NCBI GenBank assembly: GCA_022606425.2
Contig: JAHDVF020000590.1
Coordinates: forward strand, 496,001-560,000
Direction: 5' to 3'
DNA: 64,000 bases
Origin: Lepidostoma basale
Lineage: Eukaryota > Arthropoda > Insecta > Trichoptera > Lepidostomatidae
Position 1 is the stretch's first letter. Each line of letters opens with the position of its first letter. The translations under genes were made by a program, and so were the position numbers. This document shows positions 22,440 through 32,890 of this stretch, piece after piece. The notes beneath the pieces are model-generated. The model saw only the letters and a list, made by a program, of their open reading frames with translations. It ran no database searches and was not told the DNA's origin.

Positions 22440-22870
22440 CATCTCAAAGAATCCAGTATAAACTCTGCTGGACAGTCTTCAAAGTGCTACATGGAATGGC
22501 ACCAAGTTATACATCCGAACTCTGTACAACGGACAGCCTAAATCCAAGGAAATCCACGCTTCGCTCAACAAACTCCTATGCAATAGGAAGATTAGTTGAG
22601 CCGAAGAGTTTCCGTAGTACAAATTTCGGTGATCGAGCCTTTGCGGTAGCCGACCCATCAGCTTGAAACAATCTCCCTTCATACCTTAGACGCATAGATC
22701 ATGCGACAAATTTCAGATATAAGCTGAAATTCGTATTTTTCATAATTCATACCCAATTTAAAACTTGAATATTTTGTTCTATCATATATTTAAAACACGT
22801 CTTAATGCGCCCTTAAGATGATTTCACCACAAAACGGCGCTTTGAAAGTTATTATTATTATTACAATTAT
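22440..22870 (+). mobile_element. Family B (CR1/L2-like) LINE C-terminus and 3' end with (ATT)n
   Basis: Across frames it reads RIQYKLCWTVFKVLHGMAP-type sequence, MAPSYTSELCTTDSLNPRKS, RSTNSYAIGRLVEPKSF, RSTNFGDRAFAVADPSA and, after a stop, a decayed N-LPS.RR region. GDRAF and the basic-rich run are the CR1/L2 C-terminal signature. The 3' UTR has AAAACACGTCTTAATGCGCC, AACGGCGC and an ATT repeat (22851-22870). RT core absent, frame broken. This copy defines the 3' end used to recognise the shorter ones. Confidence 0.85.
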
Positions 22871-24705
22871 TGTATGATCTATAAATACATGCATGAATAT
22901 ACATATATTATTTTTCTTACATTACCGATCTAAAAGTGGACATCAAAGTTTAGTTATCAATCAATGTGTATTTTTTATTACATATAACTTGATACTAAAT
23001 TTGGTTTATTGAAAAATAAATTTTGCGTCTTTATGTTTTAACTCTGAATTTGCAAAAATTGTATTGACGTATTTCGGGTTCTGAGAATACAATTAAAATA
23101 ATATATAACACAATAATGTAATATGATACAATATTTATGTTCAAATTTTGTGTTACCTTACCTCCAATACATGAGAAATTATAGGGGTAGCATCACCTTA
23201 TAGAATCTCATATATAGTGATCGATATAAGGGTAGAACAATCTAAAAAAAGTCTACGTTTTCTGGCTAATACCCTTTAGTAAGTACTTGAATGGCGTAGC
23301 TGAAGACGTAGTCATAATAGGATTGTACAAATGAATCCCTCAGTCTAAACCAGCCATAAAAAGGCGTATTTTTATTTTCACTCTGCAGACAAAAGCACAT
23401 TATGAGAAACAAAAGAACAAGGTAGCTCTCGTAAATCCTTTCGTCCCTTTTGGTGTGCCTGATCTTTTGTTCTGTTAGTATAGGGACTCACTTTTTCATT
23501 CTTTGGACAGCGAATGCATTAACCGAGGGTCTGAGTAAACAAAGCTCTGTTGGAAATGTGTCAACATTAGCTATTATTATTTCCTCATCTTTCCGTGATC
23601 TATGTCAATTAGTCAGGCCTGGCTCGACCGAGATGTAATATGATAGCCGTTCGGTTTCCCGAATACCCGACTTGAAACAAGAGGCGAAATGGCTTTTGCA
23701 AATACACAATTTATATTACCAAACATAAAACACTCTCGGCGTCTCCTGCCTGCCAGGTCCATCGTCAATGTTACGTAACGCAAGCCCAAAATGTGTCACT
23801 CGATATTTGTACATAATTTGATGGCTTATATACGTGACAATGTTCAATTCTTGGTCGACGGCAATAAACAAAAACGTTATTTCGAAAATTCGAAGGTGAC
23901 GCATACTTGATTTAAATTTGGGTAATTGCGCTTTTAATATTTGCTAAGGTGCTAAATCAGTCACAAAAGATAAAATAAATAAAAAATGATAATAAATTGG
24001 GTACATGATTAGGAAATTGATCGTGTTTTTTGTTCTTGAATAAGCTCGCACTGGATTGTGCATTCATTGATAAGCGTCGTGTGATTGCAGGGAAATATAT
24101 TTTATTGCGCGGTCTAATGAAGAGCGCTTAGTGTCACGTACAAAACATTATGACCCCTTGTTGTTATTTACTATAAACAAAGACATGGATCGCTGACGTG
24201 TCTTTTCCAGATTAAGAATACAATGGCAAGAAATTTGCCTTTTGATAACGATAATAAACAATAAACAAGTCCGGTACCTACCCATCTAATCTCCAACACC
24301 TACATTTATACACATTGTACCTGAACGTGCCAAGAAAAGAAAAATAAACACGGTACTGTTTGTAATAATTAAACGTTGGTTTAATAATATTTTCCTATGT
24401 AAACGGAATACGAAGGCACGTGAGACTCCCTACTTATGATTTCCATTGGTGAAATTAACTACATAAAAAAAAGTTTCTTAACAAATGCTATGCAATAACA
24501 CGCTTAGAGGTACTTCTAAAAAATTCTTATCATAGCTTAAAATGCTGCATACTTGCAGGTGTGGAACAAAGAACGGAGATAGATTATGGCACATATTATA
24601 CTATAAATTAGGATTAAGGCTGCTTAATAATAAACAATTGAAATATTGAATTATTTGTTATTTGAATCAAATAATATTAATATAATATTAGGGTTAGGAT
24701 AAATT
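22871..24705. other. Unique-looking sequence, no gene
   Basis: No repeat family recognised. The block 23420-23700 is richer in G+C and free of repeats, with two motif-free frames (62 codons each, opposite strands). I see no splice-bounded exon with conserved motif. Candidate non-coding unique DNA. Confidence 0.3.
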
Positions 24706-24714
24706 TAATCAAAA

Positions 24715-24990
24715 TCGAAATCAATTGTCTGGAGTGTGATGCTGAATGCCTGTGAAACAGGAACCATTAGCCTGGGTAGACATATAGCTGCTTTTGAAAT
24801 TTTGTGTAACAGACGTATGGTATGGGATTCAATAGCCAGAATACATCCAAAACAGCGAGGTATTAAGTAGGGCCAATGAAATGAGGCAAATCCTTAAAAG
24901 GATTGCCTAGCAATGAGCAAACCGGAGAGGCCATAACATCAGGCATCCGGAGCAGGGTGCACATCGCGGAGAGAATGGTTTAGGACAGAA
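24715..24990 (+). mobile_element. Decayed LINE ORF2 C-terminal remnant
   Basis: One frame reads NACETGTISLGRHIAAFEIL, CNRRMVWDSI. This aligns with the YGCETWTL...LxAFEMWCxRRMLRxSW signature of the family C type LINE at 17447. Downstream the reading frame is lost. The call rests on about 40 residues of pattern similarity. Confidence 0.5.
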
Positions 24991-26598
24991 ATAGGAGAAA
25001 TCGCCCAAGAGATGCCTTTATGAGCCATGAGATTAGAGACATGCGCTGTGGCAGGAGTAAGTTAAGGGAACTCTCAGGATTGTAACAGAGAAGAAGAGAA
25101 ATATTAATTTTCATAGCTTGGATATCTTCTTTAGAAAATTTTAAGAAAGCCCCTGAAATCTCTTTTTCGTACTGACTTCGGATGAAACGAGGCTGTCTTT
25201 TCTGCAAGATACGCGATTTTAAAACTTGGGACTTAGATCAATTGTAGGTCAAAGGTCGGTGTGGTAGTGGAGTGCTCATCATGCTTTAATGTTGTTATTA
25301 AAACACACTAATACAAAAAGCCGAAGATTATCGATTCACGAAGATGCCTTCTCCTCCATCTTGCGCCACCATAATCATCCTCGTTCCTCATGTCCAGTGC
25401 AGTCTCTTGTGTTGCGCAGTCATGACGTTTACTTTCAGCTAGGACCACGTCGTCCTTAAATTTTGCTTATTAACATAAGTTCTCAGGACATTTTTGCTGA
25501 TCAAATCTATCCTCGGTATACGAAACATTATTCTGTATAATCATATTTCGAATGCCTCTGAACTTTCAGAGTTCAGGTTTCCAAACTATACAACAACACA
25601 GACCAGATAACACTTCTACATTCATGTTCAACTTAAACGAAACTGTCTAATATGGAAAGTATGGGAGAAAAAATTCAATATAACAATGTATCAAACCCAT
25701 AGTGTTTTATACGCCCTATCTGATTAGTTCCTACCTCACTGGTTAACTTAATTTCCATCATTATTGACACGATCACAAATTATGCATTGGCCGGGAGCTA
25801 CACGAAGGGTGCAAGGGTGATTGGGTTCGTTCCTTTTTACTGCAGCGCCTTCGCAAATAAAGTTTAGCATTTTGATTGGCGAAAGCTCGAATAACGGCGT
25901 AGTTTTCTAAATGAGGTTAAATAATAAAATCTTTTTTGCATGTCTGCAAGAAAGTCATATTTTATCAATTGATACTACAAACAAAATTGAGGTCAAAGCT
26001 CCTTTGTCTGATACTGTTTTATGAATGTCATTGAATAAAATATTTACATACATCATTCAAATACTTTACGATATGAATGATAGCTAGTATGATACAACCA
26101 AATCATTAATTTCATTTGAAGAATACGTACGAAAATACTTTTATTTAATGTCGTGTTTTAAATATAATATGTAACCGCTTAAAATTTTCGGCGGGAAACA
26201 AGATATTCATTTGTCTTGAAACTAACAAGATTAATACTTATGCGAATCTTGAAAAATATCATAAATATTTCTTTCCATTATCTCAATTATACAATTGTGT
26301 AAATAAAAGTAAATACTTGATAAGTTAAATTGAATAACCAGCCCTGACCCGCAGCATCCCTTACACAGCGAGGAACCAAGATGAACGCACGTGGGACTTC
26401 CCCAGAGATCTGAACCCTCGTAAATGTGGTATCTTTTGTTCCCATGAATATTAAAGGCAAGTTTGACTGTGGCAGTTATTTATTATTTCTCTGTATTTGT
26501 CTTCCGCGCACGGAATTACGGTCTTTCTGGCTCACCCGATTTCACGTAACCTCGCGTCTCTCTAGCGCGAGATCTACTTTATAAGGGATGTGTTTTAT
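24991..26598. other. No gene recognised
   Basis: A 75-codon minus frame at 24980-25207 shows no known motif. The segment 26330-26590 is more G+C-rich and repeat-free. Nothing assignable. Confidence 0.3.
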
Positions 26599-26602
26599 TA
26601 TT

Positions 26603-27115
26603 TTGATGACTTATATTTTAAGTGCGCCGTTTTGTAAAATCAATTACTCCAAGGGCGCACTAAGAAATGACTGACCGAACAGTGCAGTCTTTAGAAGTTT
26701 CTTAAATTTAACGTCACTATCCTCATACTTAATACTAACACGGAGGCTATTCCACGCCAACGGATCCGATACGCTGAAAGCACGATCATCTTGCTTTATT
26801 GGCTCTGACTGGAATTGTTATGTTGTTTGCACTTTTTTCTACTGATTGGAATGAACGTTGTCTTTCCGTTGGCATGGGTGTCACGCAGAGGTCCGATATA
26901 TAGGCTGGCGATCAATGGTGTCGAGCCTTAAACACTGTCAAATACAATTTGTATTTTACTCACTCTCGGATTTTAAGCCAGTGAAGTTCCTTCAGGAGTG
27001 GCGTGATATGACAGTATTTCTGTTGGCCCATAATCCACCGGGTAGTCGTATTGAATGCGCTTTGTATTCTGCTTAACTGATTATTTGGCAATCCAGTGTA
27101 CATTCCGTTGCAATA
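26603..27115 (-). mobile_element. Family B LINE C-terminus and 3' end
   Basis: Minus-strand copy of the subfamily at 16513 and 45080. From its 3' end: AAGTGCGCCGTTTT, TCCAAGGGCGCACT, the LFGQSF region, FGDRAF-equivalent, then the segment encoding VYIGPLRDTHANGK-type sequence and upstream QLSRIQSAFNT. It is longer at the 5' side than 16513-16875 but carries several stops and a deletion. Inactive. Confidence 0.85.
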
Positions 27116-27285
27116 ATCTTAACGTGACAAAATAATTTGTGTTCAATGTGTCCACGAAGACGAAAGATCATTTGGTACAGGTACCTACTGCTGTTCAGTA
27201 AGTGGTATTCCAGGCACCCTAAAAGATCTACCAATCTCACAATATATCGCAAATTAAAGAAACTACAAATTACATTAACTAAATA
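27116..27285. other. Short spacer
   Basis: No feature recognised. Confidence 0.2.
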
Positions 27286-27289
27286 GTAT

Positions 27290-27450
27290 GAAATTATAAT
27301 CGTGCGTGATTTAGGGTACAGAACCCTTGGCTCCTGATCCAGGGGACTTGGGTTCAAGGACACGACCAGACCAATAATATTTTCTGCTAATTTTGGAGAT
27401 TATATAATAAATTCTAATACCAATTATCCTTGGCTAGTCTTTTTAAAATA
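27290..27450 (+). repeat. Interspersed repeat, possible tRNA-like SINE, copy 2
   Basis: Partner of 14820-14990. It has GATCCAGGGGACTTGGGTTC followed by AAGG. GGGTTCAAG resembles a Pol III B-box (GGTTCRANNC), and GTGATTTAGGG upstream could stand for a weak A-box. The similarity of the two copies is clear; the tRNA origin is inference. Confidence 0.5.
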
Positions 27451-28304
27451 TAATAATACAAATAATGTATTATTTTTTTCAAAATAAAAAAAATTGCAAC
27501 CTATATTTATTCAAATAAAGATCGTTATGTGTACGACTTTTAAATAATTTTGTATAGTCAACAACTTATTTTTAAACGGTTTACTTCACAATTTCCCGTA
27601 ATTATCCCATGCTATAAAGGGTCCAAATAATTTTTGATTAAAAAATTGTTTTAATTAATCGAAAAACAATATAATAAATACATTTCAATACTTATATTTG
27701 AGGTAGGTTTTTAATGGTCAATTGAAATCTAAAATCCCTATTCTATATACTAGAGACCAAGTTTGGTTAGATTTTTTTCAGAGTTCCATTCAATAAATCA
27801 ATACTCAATATAGGGTTTTCCACAAATAGAATTATTATATCGTATTCAATTTAAGTAGTGTTATATATTTATGTTTTACCATATTATGTGTAATGCTACA
27901 CATTTTTATGACATTATCGCTCATGTCACGTAATATTTAATAATTTAGATTTTTTTTTTTAAAGTTCACCTTGTTCTAAAGCAAATGCAAAGTAATGTGA
28001 AATGGTCACACCTGTATCCTCCCCCGCCACCCCCCAGAGTTTGATCAAGGTCGCTATACTCGTATACACACATCCAACAAATCGATACGTGCGTGCATTC
28101 AAAACATTATTTGTTTTCTGTACCTGTAATTATAGTGTAAATAGAACATTTGGCTGTCGATATAGGACACGTGAGTCTCATATCGGACTTTATTTTTGAT
28201 AATAACTATTATTACATTTTAACGATGATCTGAGCTAGGGTACAGCAATCAATATATAATATCAGATATTACAGTTTTATTCTATTATATAATATAGTTT
28301 GAAC
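27451..28304. other. No recognised feature
   Basis: A+T-rich. TACTCGTA at 28057-28064. No gene or repeat recognised. Confidence 0.3.
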
Positions 28305-28309
28305 TACGC

Positions 28310-28430
28310 CAAAATATTTGTTTTATGCGTTTTGAGATACCTTGCCTTTAACCTTATAAAAATTCATGATATAATACATTATCACATTTTGATAATTCCC
28401 TAAAGGGGCGAAACGCATAAAACCGTAAAA
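28310..28430. mobile_element. Short UUGAUAA-type foldback element
   Basis: Arms GTTTTATGCGTTTTGAG and CGAAACGCATAAAAC are inverted. The right arm has UUGAUAA (28389-28395), extra U, CCCU/GGGG helix II and GAAAC (28410-28414). The cleavage triplet is changed to GCA. It is a smaller, diverged relative of 20001-20228. Confidence 0.6.
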
Positions 28431-28560
28431 GAAAATTTAATGCTAGTTGAACACACGTAATTCAAAAATTTTGTTGATTATAGTCCAAAAATAACCCAAC
28501 AAATTTGACTGAATAATAATAATAAGTAACAAATTGTGTATAATATCAATAATTTATAAT
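28431..28560. other. Short spacer
   Basis: A+T-rich; nothing recognised. Confidence 0.2.
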
Positions 28561-28564
28561 GTCT

Positions 28565-28637
28565 AATGCGGCATTCCGCTCTCCTCTGTTCACCTCCGCG
28601 GGAGACGCGGCGTGGTGGGTTGCGGACCTCATCGACA
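28565..28637 (+). mobile_element. LINE 3' end, variant of family A
   Basis: CTCCGCGGGAGACGCGGCGT followed by GGTGGGTTGCGGACCTCATC. The first part matches the last codons of family A; the second part replaces the TTAG tail. The same GGTTGCGAACCTCATCG word occurs at 44450. I infer a subfamily with a different 3' end, directly upstream of another family A copy. Confidence 0.5.
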
Positions 28638-28639
28638 CC

Positions 28640-28915
28640 TTAAATGAAAGGGTCGTTAAGATGGTTTGGACACATGGAAATAATGAGTGAAGACAGAATG
28701 GTGAAAAAGGTATATGTAAACGATGTGAACGGAGCTAGAATTAGAGGAATACCGAGGAAAACGTGGCACGATCAAATCAGTCACGTGAGGAGTCAGAGAA
28801 ATCGACGTGCGTGCATGGCAAGATGTATGAATGTAGAGGAATCGTGAGAAGTATGTCAGGACAGAACAGCGTGGCGTTCTATTCTCGTGATGGTTAGTTA
28901 GTTAGTTAGTTTATA
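28640..28915 (+). mobile_element. Family A LINE 3' fragment with (TTAG)n tail
   Basis: The 67-codon frame reads MKGSLRWFGHMEIMSEDRM, NDVNGARIRGIPRKTWHDQI, then a 15-bp-scale deletion removes the NQILNVG segment (..HDQISHVRSQRNRRACMARC). The C-terminus breaks at MNVEES. Tail: GATGGTTAGTTAGTTAGTT. 5'-truncated, inactive. Confidence 0.85.
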
Positions 28916-29034
28916 ATGTCTTCCAGGAGCGTGTCTTTTACGAAACTGGTTTCGTAAATGCTGAAAAATTCCTGATTAAATTTGGTGATTAAAGATGGAC
29001 ATTCACCACTTATTTTAGTGTTATATTCCCGGTT

Positions 29035-29285
29035 ATTTGTTTTTCAGAAACAGACTGGTTTCGCTCCGACCAGAGCTTCGTCGGGGTAACAAAATATATT
29101 AGTATTAATATAAACTGCAAGGAAAAAAGTGTAATGAATATGTAAAGGAATGCCTAAAGTATATGGTAAATAAAGGAAGAAATGGGCTAATTGCTCACGT
29201 CTCCTCTTTATTTTTTGCTACCTTGACGAAGCTCTTATGGGAGTGAAACCGGTTGGTCCTTAAACAGAAATAAGTTGGTGTCAAA
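29035..29285. mobile_element. CUGACGA-type foldback element, decayed
   Basis: Left arm (minus strand): CCGACGA, extra A, GCUC...GAGC helix II, GAAAC, CA, GUC. Right arm (plus): UUGACGA, A, GCUC...GAGU, GAAAC, CG, GUU. Each arm has one substitution in the CUGANGA box, with helix II, GAAAC and the GUH triplet kept. Outer arms hold TTATTTGTTTTTCAGAAACA and its partial complement. Same family as 36374-36604. Confidence 0.65.
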
Positions 29286-29515
29286 ACAAATGACATTACG
29301 TTTTATTAAGTGTTTTAAATTATTTTTGAACTAACCACAAATTAAGCGCTTCATACAATAGAAACCATGAATTCGTTGATTATTAATTATTGATAAACTC
29401 AATGTATGTGGAATTCCACAATGACAATATTTTTAGAGAATTTAATTCGTAATAGAAATGTTATTTTCTAATGATTATTTAACAATTATGTTATGTTATT
29501 AATTATTAATCTTTT
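29286..29515. other. Short spacer
   Basis: A+T-rich; nothing recognised. Confidence 0.2.
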
Positions 29516-29517
29516 TT

Positions 29518-29575
29518 AATACATTTGATAATGCGAAACACGCAACTCCATTAAAATATAATACATTTAATGATC
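29518..29575 (+). mobile_element. UUGAUAA-type arm fragment with helix II deleted
   Basis: ACATTTGATAATGCGAAACA joins the core word (29525-29531) almost directly to GAAAC. It is followed by CCATTAAAATATAATA as in the intact right arms. Confidence 0.55.
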
Positions 29576-30042
29576 ACGATTAAACGAAAGATTTAATAAA
29601 CCCTTCAGAGGTTTAGAAGTCCACAAAATAGATTCACTGATATTTTATAATATTGATTAGAAAACTCATTCAGTATTGCGTGATCAGTGCGTATTTATAT
29701 GTTTCGTTTTTTTAGTATGTACGCCATTGCATTTGGATAATACGTTTAGTCTGAATTATTTTTCAATTAGATATAATTAACATGGCTCTCGACAGTGTTG
29801 TTTGGTAAATCTAGCTACTCGAACCGAGTATTCGGTAACCTCCGCTCCATGTTTCCCGATACCCTCTGCACACTCCCATTAGCAATATCCATCACCAGTC
29901 TCTACTCGTGTATCCCATAAGCATTACATTACATGTTGAATTACATTTATTTCAAACGCGGATGGTAGCTTTCGGCACTAATAAGATAACCTATTCCATG
30001 ATACTGCCGATCCGATAATTCAATACATGATTGAATGATTTC
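29576..30042. other. No recognised feature
   Basis: A+T-rich; no gene or repeat recognised. Confidence 0.3.
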
Positions 30043-30044
30043 AC

Positions 30045-30165
30045 GACTTGCGTGCATGACAAGATGTATGAATGTAGAGGAAGCGAGAGAAGTATGTCAA
30101 GACAGAAAAGTGTGGCGTTCCATTATTTCTGCCTACTCCTCCGGAGAGACGGTTAATTAGTTAGT
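30045..30165 (+). mobile_element. Family A LINE extreme 3' end
   Basis: Begins in the CGTGCATGAC segment (RACMTRCMNVEEAREVCQD), ends in the SAYSSG-equivalent and GGTTAATTAGTTAG. About 120 bp remain. It is followed closely by a second 3' end. Confidence 0.8.
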
Positions 30166-30179
30166 TTTTAGGATTCGTA

Positions 30180-30352
30180 AAGTTTATATCTCACATGGCA
30201 CAATCAAATTGATCAATTACAGAAATACGGCCAAATTCGAAGAAATTGTAAAATCAAGGAGAAGTACCCATGTCAGAACAGTATGCCCTACCATTCTCTC
30301 TGCTTACCCCTCCTTGGAAACGGTGCTATGGTTAGTTAATTAGCTAGTATTA
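30180..30352 (+). mobile_element. Second family A LINE 3' end in tandem
   Basis: Starts in the TWHNQIDQL segment (CACATGGCACAATCAAATTG) and continues through the C-terminus to GGTTAGTTAATTAGCTAG. It is more diverged than its neighbour. Two same-strand 3' ends lie within 310 bp, either as independent insertions or a local duplication of the region. Confidence 0.75.
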
Positions 30353-30357
30353 CTCAA

Positions 30358-30465
30358 TAATTCAACGTAATACTCTTAAATATTACCCTAACAAGGCGAA
30401 ACGCGTTATTTCCATAAAGTATGTTGCAATGAAACTTCTAATTAACCAACGTTTTCAATGATATT
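30358..30465 (+). mobile_element. UUGAUAA-type arm fragment
   Basis: Right-arm words only: CCTAACAAGGCGAAACGCGT, TTTCCATAAAGTAT, AAACTTCTAATTAACCAACG. The core is decayed to UAAAUAUU, but GAAAC, GC, GUU is intact. Confidence 0.5.
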
Positions 30466-30534
30466 TAATTGAAATGTTATTATTTTGTTCTAGATAACAT
30501 CATTTGAATTTAACCTTCTAATTTTATAATCATC

Positions 30535-30964
30535 ATTATCATCATCATCGTCATCAGCCGTCTTTCATTCACTGCTAAATGTAGGCCTCTCCCAAAGCAC
30601 GCCACCGCCCCCGATCCATTGCCGCTCCCATCCATCCAACTTTGCGGAATCCTGTACGCGGTCTCCACTCCAGAACCAGTCTCCCCCATCGACCGTCGGT
30701 TCTCCGACAGATATGGCCAGCCCATCGCCACTTCAGCCCGCCCATCCTCAGAACCACCTCAGTCACCTTGGTTTGTTGACGAATAAGTTCGTTTCTCAAT
30801 CTATCCCTCAAGGTTATTCCAAGCATGGCTCTTTCCATGGCGCTTTGGGCGACCTGGAATCTGTAGACTAGACCTTTCGTCAGTGCCCACGTCTCGGCTC
30901 CGGACGTCATCACTTTTATCGATTGAAGCAAATTGCCGTTTTTATTTAGGATAAATATATACAT
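30535..30964 (-). mobile_element. Family D LINE ORF2 C-terminus with (GAT)n tail
   Basis: The 129-codon minus frame (30575-30964) contains TSGAETWALTKGL, AQSAMERAMLGITLRDRLRN, ELIRQQTKVTEVVLRMGGLK, WRWAGHICRRTDGRWGRLVL, EWRPRTG and ends GRWRALGEAYI. This order is diagnostic for the C-terminus of a widespread non-LTR element. The stop is followed on the minus strand by a GAT-repeat tail (plus-strand ATCATCATC, 30530-30556). The first ~15 residues are probably flanking sequence. The RT core is absent. The frame from GAETW to GEAY is open, so this is one of the less decayed fragments. Confidence 0.9.
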
Positions 30965-31530
30965 ATCATATGTTTAAGATTTCTGTAATGGTAAAATTGT
31001 AAAGTAAGGATTCGTATAGCGCTAAAATAATATATGAACGTAATCAAGGAACATACTTTATATAATGTAAAGATGATTATAGGCATTCCAGAATACTTCC
31101 CTTCATTACATAATACTGATCAACAATTTCCTAGCGATGTATTATATTACAATACAATAGCATTATACAAACATCGCATACATCAACTAATGTAGAACGT
31201 AAATTCATAATAATGCCACGAAAAGGAAACCATTTTTATATTGAATCAATCCACTTTTAGTCTGATCGAGGAGAGTGACTTTACCCACAAGAAAATAACC
31301 AAAACATTATGTAAACTTGATTTAGGCACTGCTTGGGTTGACCATGGACTATTCGTGATACAATATTTTGCTATTAATGTAATAACATATATTATTATAA
31401 ACTGAGAAGTCCATTGTTTTCGCCGAAACACGACGATACTTCAACATTATTAACTGTTAAATTTAAATTTACAATACTGTTTTAATACCAGTATCCAAAT
31501 TTTTTCATATACACCTTTTGAGAATGTCGT
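30965..31530. other. No recognised feature
   Basis: A+T-rich; no gene or repeat recognised. Confidence 0.3.
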
Positions 31531-31590
31531 GGCAGCTGTTTCTTCAACCGATGTTGGCATCATCAGGTGTTACAAATAATTAACAACTTT
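31523..31590 (-). ncRNA. Hammerhead-like motif fragment (CUGAUGA/GAAAC)
   Basis: On the minus strand: CACCUGAUGAUGCCAACAUC, then GGUUGAAGAAACAGCUGCC. CUGAUGA is at 31566 to 31560 and GAAAC at 31542 to 31538. CAAC/GUUG can form part of helix II, but not flush with the core, and no GUH triplet follows. A diverged plus-strand copy is at 57920-57995. The pair shows a dispersed family. Catalysis is unlikely from this copy. Confidence 0.4.
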
Positions 31591-31734
31591 TACATAATAT
31601 TATAATTTATAAAAAAAAGAATTCGGCTACCAGTTTACTCTATCCGGAAACTAATTTAAGCGGCAAAGCTGTGTGTTTTTTTTTCTAATAATATCACTAA
31701 TCCGTATACGTGTGTTACCAAAGACGGTGATCAC

Positions 31735-31782
31735 TAACTAACCATCAAGCCATCTCCCCGAAGGGTTAGGCAGAATGAATAG
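31735..31782 (-). mobile_element. Family A LINE 3' tip
   Basis: ACTAACTAACCATCAAGCCA, CCCCGAAGGGTTAGGCAGAA is the reverse complement of the family A end. It stops abruptly at the edge of the foldback element at 31783. Further family A sequence on the same strand resumes at about 31990. Confidence 0.75.
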
Positions 31783-31968
31783 ACTTATGTTTTTCTAGAA
31801 GTTTTATTATATTGTTTTATTATATTATGACATGTTTCGCCCTTCTAAGGCATTATCAAATGTCAATTTCAACATTTGATAATGCCTTAGAAGGGCGAAA
31901 CATGTCATAATATAATAAAACAATATAATAAAACTTCTAGAAAAACATAAGTTTTTTCATTCGTATTA
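31783..31968. mobile_element. UUGAUAA-type foldback element, almost perfect palindrome
   Basis: Arms 31783-31863 and 31872-31952 are practically exact complements around CAATTTCAA. Each arm encodes, outward: UUGAUAA (31876-31882 on plus), extra U, GCCUU/AGGGC helix II, GAAAC (31897-31901), AU, GUC (31904-31906), then CATAATATAATAAAAC, TTCTAGAA. A CATTCGTATTAAT tail follows only on the right. The near-identity of the arms indicates recent origin or arm homogenisation. Helix I is not evident beyond two pairs. Confidence 0.8.
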
Positions 31969-31984
31969 ATCATCTCAATTTTAT

Positions 31985-32170
31985 TTTTCACAATTACCTA
32001 CTTATAGTCACATTCATTTACACTGCATTCACTCTTATATTTTTATTCGACACTCATATTTATAATACACAGTTTTCCCACATAAGAGATATCATTTCTA
32101 CTGCATTTATTATACTTTCATCCTTCTTTTGCTAGTTCCATGCTTCGCTTCCATTCATATTTACAAAGTA
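31985..32170 (-). mobile_element. Family A LINE, upstream segment
   Basis: Reverse complement of the family A region translated elsewhere as ..SRINAVEMRSL.., seen as TTTCTACTGCATTTATTATA and CTTTTGCTAGTTCCATGCTT. It belongs to the same orientation as 31735-31782. About 300 bp of LINE between them is missing where the foldback element sits. Confidence 0.65.
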
Positions 32171-32450
32171 AATACCACGTGCCGTGTATGCCGAGGATAT
32201 TTAATCAGATTGAAAAGGTCATTTCGGGCAAAGGATAGCCTGCTCCAAGAAACAACCAATTACTTGTTACACATAATAATAAATATTGCAAAATATTACA
32301 TACAGCTCCCATAATTTCCAGTTTTATATGTATTACTCCGTACTTACTAGTCCTTGGACAGAAATCTACCGTGACTCAGTTATCTTTTATTCCAAAATTA
32401 ATAAATAACTTGTAAAATTTCAAGGTACGTTATTTTTCATAGATTTTTTA
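32171..32450. other. Short spacer
   Basis: A+T-rich; nothing recognised. Confidence 0.2.
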
Positions 32451-32451
32451 C

Positions 32452-32560
32452 GAGTGGTCACGATCGGAGATCGTCGAATTCAGGGTGGATATAGATAACC
32501 ACCCTGAAGATGGAGCCTACAACGATCTCCGAAACGTCAGTTCATAATTTGGCGTTTCTC
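32452..32560 (+). ncRNA. Foldback segment with hammerhead-like core
   Basis: CUGAAGA (32504-32510), extra U, GGAG (32512-32515) pairing with CUCC (32527-32530), GAAAC (32531-32535), then GUC (32536-32538) directly. The left side holds GGAGATCGTCG and CAGGGTGG, inverted to CGATCTCC and CCACCCTG at the right, so the whole segment folds back. No helix I partner is apparent. Helix III would have no loop, so activity is doubtful. Confidence 0.45.
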
Positions 32561-32724
32561 GGATTTTTCCAAGATCACAAAAGTCATATTGTTATTTTTT
32601 TATATAAATAATAAAAATATGTTTACAAAAACACATAGTACTCATATTTTTATCAATATAACATTTTACTTATTTATGATTTCTTAGTGTAAATTCCGTA
32701 TCGAATGTATATTTTATATTGAAG

Positions 32725-32890
32725 GAAATAGCGGAATTCTAGAAGTTTCATTATATTTTATGTAACTGAAATATTTTACATTGTGTGGTCATTATCAAAC
32801 ATTTATAATGTTCTATTCAGCAATGCGAAATATATCACAACCATAAAATATAAGTTAACCTCTAGAAAATTTACGATTACATTAATATTA
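32725..32890. mobile_element. UUGAUAA-type foldback element, decayed
   Basis: Left TTCTAGAAGTTTCATTATAT, right ATATAAGTTAACCTCTAGAA. On the minus strand the core UUGAUAA is at 32798 to 32792, but GAAAC has become AAUAU. The right arm is degenerate. Confidence 0.55.
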
